From NCBI GenBank assembly GCA_002477505.1, contig DLQB01000126.1:1-16509 (forward strand): DNA of 16,509 nt. Reading direction: 5' to 3'. Position 1 is the stretch's first letter. Every line of letters starts with the position of its first letter. This document shows positions 1-7,474 of this stretch, piece after piece. This DNA comes from Flavobacteriales bacterium UBA7443. Lineage in GTDB: Bacteria > Bacteroidota > Bacteroidia > Flavobacteriales_D > Sanyastnellaceae. The position numbers and the translations under genes were made by a program. The notes under the pieces are model-generated. The model was given only the letters and a program-made list of their open reading frames with translations. It did no database searches and was not told the origin of the DNA.

Positions 1-18
1 AGCAGTTCACGCATGGGC

Positions 19-2445
19 TCAGAAGTTGAAGTTCCATGTCACCGATGGAATGATCGGGAAGAGGCTCACTTGATTGGCCTGCAAGTCGAACGTTCCTTCG
101 TTTAGGTTGCCTTCATTGCTGAAGTAGATGAAATAAGGGTTCATTCGATTGTAAACGTTGTAGAAGCCAAAGGTCCAACTAGATTTGGTACGAATGTCGC
201 GGTTTTTTTTCTTTTTCGAACCTTCCTTTTTGGACTTGTCCGGGGTCAGCGTAGCACTGATGTCGGCGCGGTGGTACGATGCCATTCTGAACCCATTTCG
301 AGCGCCATACACATCGGTGATTCTTCCTTCAAACAAATACCGCTGAACGGGCAGCGTCAGCGAGTTACCCGTGGCGTAAACAAATGCTCCGCCTAGCCGC
401 CACTTTTCGTTTATTTTCCAGTCAGCCACCACACTCAAATCGTGCCTTCGATCGTATTTCGAAGGAAAAATGAGGCCATTGTTGAGGTCATCAAATTCCC
501 GTTCGGTTTTGCTCCACGTGTAACCGATCCAGCCCGTAAAATTCCCCCTCCTTTTCTTGAGGAAAAATTCCAAGCCGTATGACCAGCCCGATCCAAAAAC
601 CAAGTTGTTGTCGACATTGTTGTTGATGTTGTCCTCTGGGCGTGAGTTTTCGCCATAGGCGACAAGGCCCTCGAGCGCTTTCCAATAGCCTTCGACAGAT
701 GCTTCCCACATGTTTTGTTTGCCGAGATCCGCGAAATAGCCCAAACTCAGCTGCTCTCCCCATTGGGGTGCGACGCGGTCTGAGCTGGGAATCCAGATGT
801 CTCCGGGCAAGGAAGTGGTACCGAGTGACGTCAGGTGAATGTACTGGTAGTTTTGACTGTAGCCTGCCTTGATGCTGGACTGCGGTCCCGATTTGAACCG
901 CACAGCGAGGCGTGGTTCAAAACCGTTGTAAAATTTCACCAACTCGCCCGGGGCATAAGTCGTCGGCGCCTCCGTTTGACTCGGCGCCAATGGATTGGGG
1001 AGGCCATAACGGGTAAACGGTCCAACGTGCCAAAATCCGGACCAGCGCAATCCGCCGTGAATCCGCAGTTTTTCGGTCAAATCAAAATCATCCTGAAGGT
1101 AAAGGCCCGTTTCATGGCTAAACGTTTGCTCGGATTCGCCGGTGTCAAACTCGGTGTCTCCGCTGCGCGCCAGAAAATCGGTAGGCACAAAATCATGGTG
1201 TACGTAATCGACTCCTGTTTTGATGGAATGCCTCAGGTTGGGATACCAGCTCAACTCTGCGCGACTGGCCCAGTCCTTAATGCCGCTTTCGAATCCGAAT
1301 TCGAAATCCTCTTGACCAGCGATGAAGGCAAATTCATACGAACTGTAGGTCGTTCCGACATTCAAGAACATTTTGTCGTTCAGGATTCGGTTCCAGCGCA
1401 ACGAGCCCATCGCATTTCCCCAGGGAATGCGCGTCGAAAATCCGGCATCCGCGCTGGTGAAACTGAATACGTCCTGTCCAAAGTATCCCGACAAGAAGAG
1501 CTGGTCTTTGTCGCTCAAATGCACATTTGCTTTGGCATTCAGGTCATAGAAGTAGTACCCTGTGCCTTCAAAGGCGGTTCCTTTCAACGCTGGTTTGGTG
1601 AGTACGTCGATGTAGGTTCGCCGACCGGATAGAATGATGCTGCTCTTGTCTTTTTGCAACGGGCCTTCCACGGTTAATCGGGAACTGATGAGTCCCAATC
1701 CGCCCGCCATTTTCCATTCCTTGCTGTTGCCTTCTTTCAATCCGATGTTCAAGACAGATGAAACCCGACCTCCATATTCTGCAGGCATCGCTCCTTTGAT
1801 CAATTCGACATTTTTGATCGCATCGGCGTTGAACACGCTGAAAAAGCCAAAGAGGTGCGAGGCATTGTAAATGGTGGCGTCATCGAGGAGTATAAGGTTT
1901 TGGTCCGGACCACCTCCCCGCACATAAAACCCCGAGTTGCCTTCGCCGGCGCTGGAAACGCCGGGTAAGAATTGCAACACTTTGAGGACGTCGACTTCGC
2001 CAAGTAGGGCAGGCAGTGCTTTTATTTGTTCCACATCGACGGATTCAAGTCCGAGGTCGGTGCTTTCGGTGCGATTGCTCTTCTCGCCGACCACCGTTGC
2101 CTCTTCAAAAGCCACCACGACAGGTGGGAGTTCGATGTTCCGCACCGCTGAGCCATTCATTTCTAAGTTGAATCTCGCCGTCTCGTAGCCAATGAAACTG
2201 ATCTGGATGGTTTGCGGGCCTGCGGACAAGGGCAAGCTGTAGAAGCCGTAGGCATTCGTAGAGGTGCCGCGTGGCATGCCATCGGGGATAATGTTGGCGC
2301 CAATGATGGTTTCACCCGTGGCGGCGTCCGTGATTTTTCCGCTAAGCGTGTAGGGCGTTTGTGCCGAACCAATGGTGGTGAAAAGCCCACAAGAAATGAG
2401 CAGAAAGAATTGAAAGATGCGAACAAAAAGCGGCGACTGGGACAT
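19..2445 (-). CDS. TonB-dependent outer-membrane receptor with carboxypeptidase-regulatory-like N-terminal domain
   Basis: This 808-residue protein is an outer-membrane, energy-coupled importer; the substrate cannot be read from sequence. Residues 1-28 form a signal peptide ending GSA before QT. Residues about 31-115 are a carboxypeptidase-regulatory-like domain (LSGKITDAATGETIIGANI, then the typical FIGYET strand), common in Bacteroidota receptors. A plug domain follows at about 140-250 (LPGVSSAGEGNSGFYVRGGG, then LILLDDATIYNASH and AEYGGRVSSVLNI), then the beta-barrel. The protein ends in aromatic Phe (TWNFNF), as expected for BAM-inserted barrels. No SusD-type partner is next to it, so it is not a classic SusCD pair. 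It diverges from a solute-binding lipoprotein gene 81 bp away, which suggests but does not prove a shared substrate. A lysine-rich loop near residue 745 contains an A8 run in the coding strand. The family call is firm. Confidence 0.95.
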   Translation of the reverse strand: MSQSPLFVRIFQFFLLISCGLFTTIGSAQTPYTLSGKITDAATGETIIGANIIPDGMPRGTSTNAYGFYSLPLSAGPQTIQISFIGYETARFNLEMNGSAVRNIELPPVVVAFEEATVVGEKSNRTESTDLGLESVDVEQIKALPALLGEVDVLKVLQFLPGVSSAGEGNSGFYVRGGGPDQNLILLDDATIYNASHLFGFFSVFNADAIKNVELIKGAMPAEYGGRVSSVLNIGLKEGNSKEWKMAGGLGLISSRLTVEGPLQKDKSSIILSGRRTYIDVLTKPALKGTAFEGTGYYFYDLNAKANVHLSDKDQLFLSGYFGQDVFSFTSADAGFSTRIPWGNAMGSLRWNRILNDKMFLNVGTTYSSYEFAFIAGQEDFEFGFESGIKDWASRAELSWYPNLRHSIKTGVDYVHHDFVPTDFLARSGDTEFDTGESEQTFSHETGLYLQDDFDLTEKLRIHGGLRWSGFWHVGPFTRYGLPNPLAPSQTEAPTTYAPGELVKFYNGFEPRLAVRFKSGPQSSIKAGYSQNYQYIHLTSLGTTSLPGDIWIPSSDRVAPQWGEQLSLGYFADLGKQNMWEASVEGYWKALEGLVAYGENSRPEDNINNNVDNNLVFGSGWSYGLEFFLKKRRGNFTGWIGYTWSKTEREFDDLNNGLIFPSKYDRRHDLSVVADWKINEKWRLGGAFVYATGNSLTLPVQRYLFEGRITDVYGARNGFRMASYHRADISATLTPDKSKKEGSKKKKNRDIRTKSSWTFGFYNVYNRMNPYFIYFSNEGNLNEGTFDLQANQVSLFPIIPSVTWNFNF

Positions 2446-2526
2446 GTGGGTAATTTTGCCTGTTGCAGTGGATAGTCAGTCAAAGAACACCTTCGCAAGG
2501 CAATTGTTGAGGTGTAACTTGCAAAA

Positions 2527-4173
2527 GTGAAACAGCACTTTCAATCGCGCGGCAATTGGGCACAATGGGGGTTGATTTTATGCCTTGTATCGTGCGCACA
2601 AGACACGGCCGAAAACAACCGGGTTTTTCGTTACAATGAGAGCGCCAACTTGTCGTCATTGGACCCTGCCTTCGCTCGAACCTTAGAGCCTATGTGGGTG
2701 ATTGATCAATTGTTCGACGGCCTCGTGGAATTGGATGAAAATCTCGAGCTCAGGCCGCTGGTAGCAGAACATTTTCAATTGGATTCCACGGGACGCGTGT
2801 GGACCTTTCAGCTGCGGGATGATGTGTTTTTTCACGCCAACGAAGCGGTTCCGGGACTGGCGAAAGGCCGACGTTGTTTGGCGGAAGATGTGGTGTATTC
2901 CTTGAACCGATTGCGCGACCCACGCGTAGCATCGAGTGGGGCTTGGATTTTGGACGCCGTGGATGCGGATATGCCGGGCAAAGGAGTTTTAGCCTTGGGA
3001 GACGACACGGTTCAAATCACCCTGAAATCTCCGTTCCCTCCGTTTTTGGGTTTGCTAAGCACGGCGTATGCCAACATTGTTCCGTGGGAAGCGGTTGAGC
3101 ATTTTGGAACGGATTTTCGTTCTCATCCTGTCGGCACAGGACCTTTCCGACTGGCGTGGTGGATGGAAGATGTCGCATGTGTTTTGCATCGAAACCCGAT
3201 GCACTGGGAGCAAGATGAAAATGGCCAATCGCTGCCCTACCTTGACGCAGTGCACATCAGTTTTGCTTCCGACATGGGAGCAGAATTCCAAGGATTGATG
3301 CAAGGCAGGTTTGATTTCATGAGCGGATTGCATCCCGCGTACATGAATGAACTGCTTGATGAAACGGGAGGATTGAACCCGACATATGAGGCTTCACTGC
3401 GGCTGGAGACGGTGCCTTTTTTAAAGACCGATTACATTGGATTTTACACGGATTCGTCCGCGGACGACGAGTGGTTGCCATGGCAAGATGCATCGGTGCG
3501 CAGAGCGCTCTCCGCTGCAATTGATCGCCATTCGATTGCCCAAAACCTTCGGCGCGGTGCGGTAATGCCTTCCGCTTCATTTGTGCCGCCCGTGTTATTG
3601 GGTCAAGCCCATGCAGAGGCTCCGCGGCAGCGCTTGGATTGGGCGTTGGCGGTCCTTGATTCGGTGCGTGCCGTGCATCCAGAGCCGTGGCAGCCATTTC
3701 GCATTTCCACGACCTCGGACTACACGGATCTGTGTTCAGCTCTTCAGTATCAATGGGGCACATTGGGCATTGAAGTCGAGGTGGATGTCGTTTCTGCCGC
3801 GGCACACCGCGACCGCGTGGCAACGGGCAAAGCAGCATTGTTTCGAAAGTCGTGGCTGGCCGATTATCCGGACGCTGAAAATTTCTTGGCCTTGTTTCAT
3901 TCCAAGAACTTTGCTCCATCAGGACCGAATTACACGCATTTTTCAGATGACCAGTTTGATGCCTTGTTCGCCTCGGCGATGGCAGTGACAGATCAGCGAG
4001 AAAGGCGGGAAATGTATCGAAAACTGAACGAAGCCATTGGTCGGTCCATGCCTGTTGTCCCGTTGTTTCATGATCAAGTCAATCATTTTGTCCGAAAAGA
4101 GGTGAAGGGCTGGAAGGTGAGCCCGGTGAATCGATTGGATTTGAGAGAGGTGCGAAAAGGTGAGATGCCCTAG
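2527..4173 (+). CDS. Peptide/oligopeptide-type ABC solute-binding lipoprotein (SBP family 5), no permease nearby
   Basis: The 548-residue product matches extracytoplasmic family 5 solute-binding proteins (DppA/OppA/NikA group), which capture peptides, nickel complexes or similar ligands. It starts at GTG and has a lipoprotein signal: a short basic n-region, a hydrophobic stretch and the lipobox LVSC with Cys23 as the lipidated residue. Family signatures include NLSSLDPAFARTLEPMWV near residue 40, VWTFQLRDDVFFHAN around 97-110 with VVYSLNRLRDP after it, PVGTGPFRL around 200, and VRRALSAAIDR around 325. The length is normal for the family. No ABC ATPase or permease gene lies in the window, so it either serves a transporter encoded elsewhere or acts with the divergent TonB receptor. 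An ACMSD-type gene begins 66 bp downstream. Ligand specificity is unknown. Confidence 0.92.
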   Translation: MKQHFQSRGNWAQWGLILCLVSCAQDTAENNRVFRYNESANLSSLDPAFARTLEPMWVIDQLFDGLVELDENLELRPLVAEHFQLDSTGRVWTFQLRDDVFFHANEAVPGLAKGRRCLAEDVVYSLNRLRDPRVASSGAWILDAVDADMPGKGVLALGDDTVQITLKSPFPPFLGLLSTAYANIVPWEAVEHFGTDFRSHPVGTGPFRLAWWMEDVACVLHRNPMHWEQDENGQSLPYLDAVHISFASDMGAEFQGLMQGRFDFMSGLHPAYMNELLDETGGLNPTYEASLRLETVPFLKTDYIGFYTDSSADDEWLPWQDASVRRALSAAIDRHSIAQNLRRGAVMPSASFVPPVLLGQAHAEAPRQRLDWALAVLDSVRAVHPEPWQPFRISTTSDYTDLCSALQYQWGTLGIEVEVDVVSAAAHRDRVATGKAALFRKSWLADYPDAENFLALFHSKNFAPSGPNYTHFSDDQFDALFASAMAVTDQRERREMYRKLNEAIGRSMPVVPLFHDQVNHFVRKEVKGWKVSPVNRLDLREVRKGEMP

Positions 4174-4239
4174 GACCAGAGTGGGACAGGCATTCATCGT
4201 GAAGTGCTTACCTTGTCGGGAGCCAATTCAAAGAAATTT

Positions 4240-5250
4240 ATGCTAAGAGTCGATTGCCACACCCACATTTTGCCCCGGCACATGCCTCGGTGGACCGAAC
4301 GCTTTGGAGGCGGTAAATTCATCCATTTGGAGGAGGGGTCGAGTCCAACTTCCGCCCGAATGATGGAAGGGACGCGATTCTTTCGTGAAGTGGAATCGAA
4401 TTGTTGGGACGTTGAGCTCCGAAAGTCAGAATACGCAGCGTTTGAAACACAGGTGCAGGTGGTGTGCACAATTCCTGTGATGTTCAATTACGATGCGCCC
4501 ACAGAACACTCCTTGGAGATTGCCCAGTTCTTAAACGATCACATTGCGGAATTGGTCGCAGCAGACCCACGGCATTACGTTGGACTGGCTAGTGTGCCCA
4601 TGCAAGATCCCGATGCGGCTATTCGTGAGCTGCAGCGGTGCAAGGAATTGGGCCTAGTGGGTGTCCAAATCGGTTCCAATATCAATGACCTGAACTTGTC
4701 GGAGGCACGATTTTTCCCGTTTTTTGAAACGTGTGACCAATTGGGAATGGCCTTAATGATCCACCCCTGGGACATGATGGGGAAAGCACAGATGGAGAAG
4801 TATTGGTTGCCCTGGTTGGTTGGCATGCCAGCAGAAACAGCGCGTGCAGCGAGCTCCTTAATTTTTAGCGGAGTACTCGAGCGCTTGCCGGGATTGAGGG
4901 TCATGTTTAGCCACGCGGGAGGGTCATTTTTAACCACGCTCGGCCGTTTCGAGCATGGGTTCAATTGCCGCCCAGATTTGGTCGCCATTGACAACCCGAT
5001 CAATCCCCGTGAGTACCTTGGGAAATTTTGGATTGACAGCATCACACACGACGCAGATTTATTGCGGTATGTGCTTGCACTTCAAGGCTCTGATAAAATC
5101 TGTATGGGTTCAGATTATCCTTTTCCGTTGGGGGATCTAGAACTTGGCGCGTACATGCTCGACATGGGGCTTGAAGACACGGAACTGGAAAACTTGTTTT
5201 GCAATGCTGCGATGCAATGGCTTGATTTGGATCGTGCGTCATTTGAATGA
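4240..5250 (+). CDS. 2-amino-3-carboxymuconate-6-semialdehyde decarboxylase (ACMSD), amidohydrolase superfamily
   Basis: This metal-dependent amidohydrolase-fold decarboxylase removes CO2 from the 3-hydroxyanthranilate ring-opening product, diverting the kynurenine pathway from quinolinate/NAD towards 2-aminomuconate. Numbered from the ATG at 4240 (336 residues), the metal ligands fall almost exactly where the animal enzyme has them: H7 and H9 in VDCHTH, H175 in MIHPWDM, H225 in FSHAGG and D292 in MGSDYPFPLG. The segment KYWLPWLVGMPAET is another family hallmark. An in-frame GTG at 4204 would add 12 residues, but the enzyme family begins immediately before the HxH motif, so the ATG is preferred. 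No other kynurenine-pathway gene is in the window. The gene sits 66 bp behind the binding-protein gene and could be cotranscribed. The family assignment is strong; the physiological substrate is inferred. Confidence 0.9.
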   Translation: MLRVDCHTHILPRHMPRWTERFGGGKFIHLEEGSSPTSARMMEGTRFFREVESNCWDVELRKSEYAAFETQVQVVCTIPVMFNYDAPTEHSLEIAQFLNDHIAELVAADPRHYVGLASVPMQDPDAAIRELQRCKELGLVGVQIGSNINDLNLSEARFFPFFETCDQLGMALMIHPWDMMGKAQMEKYWLPWLVGMPAETARAASSLIFSGVLERLPGLRVMFSHAGGSFLTTLGRFEHGFNCRPDLVAIDNPINPREYLGKFWIDSITHDADLLRYVLALQGSDKICMGSDYPFPLGDLELGAYMLDMGLEDTELENLFCNAAMQWLDLDRASFE

Positions 5251-5329
5251 AGGCATTGATTCCGAAATCAGCCGCACAAAAGCAACCCTTCCGGGCACAT
5301 GCGGGTTATTTCAATGAAGCTTCAAGGGG

Positions 5330-5887
5330 ATGAATTCGGAAGACGTAGATTTAATTGAACGGTGCAAGAAAGGACATGCTCAGGCGGAGCGTGAACTTTA
5401 CCGTCGCTACAGTCCCATGATGTTTGGCGTGGCCATTCGCTATTCAAATAGCCGTCACGATGCCGAGGACATTGCGCAAGATGCGTGGGTGAAGGTTTTT
5501 CGTTATTTGAAATCGTTTAGCGAGAACAACAGCTTTGAAGGATGGTTGCGGAGGATTGTCGTCAATACGGCCATTACGCATTACCGACGACAGAAAAAGC
5601 ATACGCATCATCTTGATATTGATGAGGTCTATGCAACCCCTCAGGACTTGGAAGCGTTTAATGAATCAGATTACAACAAAGAAGAAATAGAGAAAGCCAT
5701 CAATGCCCTGCCAAAGGGGTATGCGACGGTTTTTAAATTGTATGTCATAGACGGATTTAAGCACAAAGAAATCGCGGAAACGCTTGGGGTCGATGTGAAT
5801 ACTTCCAAGAGCCAATTGAGCCGGGCGCGCAAGGCGCTGCAGGTGACGTTGTTAAACATGGCGCGAATAGCGAAAAAGAAAGGATGA
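5330..5887 (+). CDS. ECF-subfamily RNA polymerase sigma-70 factor
   Basis: The product is a 185-residue alternative sigma factor with only regions 2 and 4, the ECF layout. Region 2 spans about residues 20-90, with LYRRYSPMMFGVAIRY followed by the core-binding and -10 recognition segment HDAEDIAQDAWVKVFRYL and the WLRRIVVNTAITHYRR helix. Region 4 spans about 122-172 and holds the DNA-binding helix-turn-helix (LPKGYATVFKLYVIDGFKH, then IAETLGVDVNTSKSQLSRAR). The start codon has AAGGGG directly in front of it. Its stop overlaps the start of the next gene (ATGA, 4 bp), pointing to translational coupling with a membrane protein that is its likely anti-sigma factor. The signal it responds to and its regulon are unknown. 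Confidence 0.95.
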   Translation: MNSEDVDLIERCKKGHAQAERELYRRYSPMMFGVAIRYSNSRHDAEDIAQDAWVKVFRYLKSFSENNSFEGWLRRIVVNTAITHYRRQKKHTHHLDIDEVYATPQDLEAFNESDYNKEEIEKAINALPKGYATVFKLYVIDGFKHKEIAETLGVDVNTSKSQLSRARKALQVTLLNMARIAKKKG

Positions 5888-6456
5888 GTACAGAGCAATT
5901 TGATCAGTATGTGACGGGCATGTTTGCCAATGAGACCGTTCAGCCTCCCGCAGGAGCAGAAGACGCTCTCTTTCAGCGGATGAACAAAATGCGGAAACAA
6001 AAACGCCAAATTCAGGCGTTGGGGGCCGCAGTTGTCATTTGTGTTGGTGTTTTGATCGGCGCTCACGTTGCCGGTGATCCGCAAAATGGTGCGGAAAATT
6101 CCACCGATGGGAGCAGAGCAATCGTCCCAAGCACAGCAATCATGGCAAAGGAAAAAGCCGAGCCTGTTCTGCAACAGGAAGGCGTGAGCCAACCAATAAG
6201 TGCGACTGCTGAAAGCACAGAGACTGTTGAGACTTCGAATTTGGAACCTAATGCTACTGTTGCGTCCGAAACCCCTTCGGCAGGAAGTGATGTTTCATTT
6301 CAAGTCGAAGCAAATTTGAAAGAAAAGCGGTCTCCAATGCATCAGATCGATGCATTGCCGGCGACAACGGCCGCATATGATTCGGGAGAAAGGTCGTTGC
6401 TGGCCCCAGAAGAAGAAACCTGGGTGCTTCCGGCTGTTGTGAAGGTCAAGGACTAA
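5884..6456 (+). CDS. Single-span membrane protein, probable anti-sigma factor for the upstream ECF sigma
   Basis: This 190-residue protein has a short N-terminal cytoplasmic part (1-42), one transmembrane helix (about 43-62, from QALGAAVVICVGVLIGA) and a periplasmic tail of about 125 residues rich in Ser, Thr, Glu and Ala. The N-terminus (FDQYV...PPAGAEDALFQRM followed by a run of Lys/Arg before the helix) has the look of the short N-terminal domains found behind ECF sigma factors in Bacteroidota, where a small acidic-to-basic domain precedes the helix. No zinc-binding HxxxCxxC motif is visible, so it is not the classic ZAS type. The 4-bp overlap with the sigma gene is the strongest evidence for a sigma/anti-sigma pair. 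The role is inferred from architecture and position. Confidence 0.7.
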   Translation: MSTEQFDQYVTGMFANETVQPPAGAEDALFQRMNKMRKQKRQIQALGAAVVICVGVLIGAHVAGDPQNGAENSTDGSRAIVPSTAIMAKEKAEPVLQQEGVSQPISATAESTETVETSNLEPNATVASETPSAGSDVSFQVEANLKEKRSPMHQIDALPATTAAYDSGERSLLAPEEETWVLPAVVKVKD

Positions 6457-6468
6457 TTTGCGCCGACA

Positions 6469-7443
6469 ATGGGTCGGGATATTTTACAGCACCACCGAAG
6501 CCGCGTTCAAACTCGAATTTCGAATCTGTTCGGAGCCGCAGTGCTCGTTTGTGTTGCCTCGTTTGGTTCAATCAAAGTTGCCCATGCAGCACCGGACGCT
6601 CGGGCGGATTCCATTCGTGTCGATGGTCGGGTGGTATTTGTCGATGCTCGGGTTCAATTCGATTCCCTGATTCGATCATCGAAAACCGGACGTCAAGGGA
6701 GGGCTTTGCGCCAGGTATTTTCAAGGAATGACATTCGCAAGGAGCCCGTGCAATGGCAGGTTGCCTCATTCGTTGGAATGGGCAAAGGACCGTTGGAAGG
6801 GCCTCGTTGGGATCAATGGACGGGGCAGTATGATTGGTCCCATGCGCTTTCGCTGCGACAGGGATGGACCCTCTTGAGTTCACCAATTTTAAAGCAACGT
6901 GGCTGGGAGGCCACTTTTGGCGGTCAAATGCAGGTTTTGGCACAGCAATTGGGAGGCGCGAATGTGGCACAATTTCCAGATTCCGTCATCGGATTTATTC
7001 CAGCAGCACAGGATGAAGCGTGGTCTGCCGTTACCTACAAAAGATACTCCAATGGGATCGAAACGGATACGATCGCAATGGAAGTCCGTCGGAATACGGT
7101 GATCGCTGCAACCTTTGAATTGGGTTTTGATTTTAGCCACCGCTTGGGGTGGAGGCTGCAAATGCACGCGGGCGGCATGGTCAATAGCCAAGCAAGCCAT
7201 CGATTGGAAATCGAAGCACCAGCGCTCGATGGAGTTCCATGGCACAGGCGATCGGTGGAGGCTTGGCGATTGATGCCGTTGGCCAGTTTTAAATTCGGCA
7301 AGGTCCTCGGTGATTCCAATAACTGGCGCTTGGCTGCCCACGGCGTCGTACAAATCATGCCGAAGAGCATTCAAAATCGTTGGGTTGGGATTGGGATCGA
7401 CGTCTTCAGAATATCCCGGACAAAGTCCGGGTCATACCGTTGA
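6469..7443 (+). CDS. Exported protein of unknown function in ECF sigma operon, possible outer-membrane beta-structure
   Basis: I do not recognise a named family. The 324-residue product has a rather long signal peptide: a basic n-region with several His and Arg, a hydrophobic core (LFGAAVLVCVASFGSI) and a likely cleavage after AHA near residue 41. The mature part alternates short hydrophobic and polar stretches with many Trp, Gly and aromatic residues (for example WRLQMHAGGMVNS and NRWVGIGIDVFRI), suggesting beta strands, perhaps a small outer-membrane barrel, though no terminal Phe is present. It begins 12 bp after the probable anti-sigma gene and ends 31 bp before the ATG preferred for the T9SS-cargo gene, so it is likely part of the same operon. 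Bacteroidota ECF loci often carry such an envelope protein third; the comparison is from general knowledge, not a search. Confidence 0.7.
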   Translation: MGRDILQHHRSRVQTRISNLFGAAVLVCVASFGSIKVAHAAPDARADSIRVDGRVVFVDARVQFDSLIRSSKTGRQGRALRQVFSRNDIRKEPVQWQVASFVGMGKGPLEGPRWDQWTGQYDWSHALSLRQGWTLLSSPILKQRGWEATFGGQMQVLAQQLGGANVAQFPDSVIGFIPAAQDEAWSAVTYKRYSNGIETDTIAMEVRRNTVIAATFELGFDFSHRLGWRLQMHAGGMVNSQASHRLEIEAPALDGVPWHRRSVEAWRLMPLASFKFGKVLGDSNNWRLAAHGVVQIMPKSIQNRWVGIGIDVFRISRTKSGSYR

Positions 7444-7466
7444 TTCATTTTGAAACACCTATCTTG
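7440..7466 (+). promoter_or_regulatory. Weak candidate promoter before the T9SS-cargo gene
   Basis: TTG at 7440-7442 and TATCTTG at 7460-7466 resemble the Bacteroidota -33/-7 pair with 17 bp between, one T short of the full TAnnTTTG. If real, transcription begins shortly before the ATG at 7475 and the alternative GTG at 7466 would be inside the promoter. Low confidence. Confidence 0.3.
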
Positions 7467-7474
7467 TGAAGGCA

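Noticed and set aside
835..1632. 265-codon open frame on the plus strand inside the receptor gene
   Set aside because: It lies wholly antisense to a clearly real TonB receptor gene, has no recognisable domain and a composition expected from a shadow frame.
3317..3919. 200-codon minus-strand open frame inside the binding-protein gene
   Set aside because: Proline/arginine-rich translation with no domain; shadow of the solute-binding protein frame.
4209..4215. TACCTTG as a -7 element for ACMSD
   Set aside because: No TTG at a suitable upstream distance and one T short of consensus.
4204..4239. GTG start giving ACMSD 12 extra residues
   Set aside because: Known ACMSD proteins begin immediately before the HxH motif; the ATG at 4240 gives the family-typical N-terminus.
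5284..5307. AACCC...GGGTT inverted repeat before the ECF sigma gene
   Set aside because: Only 5-bp arms with a 14-nt gap; too weak to call an operator or promoter.
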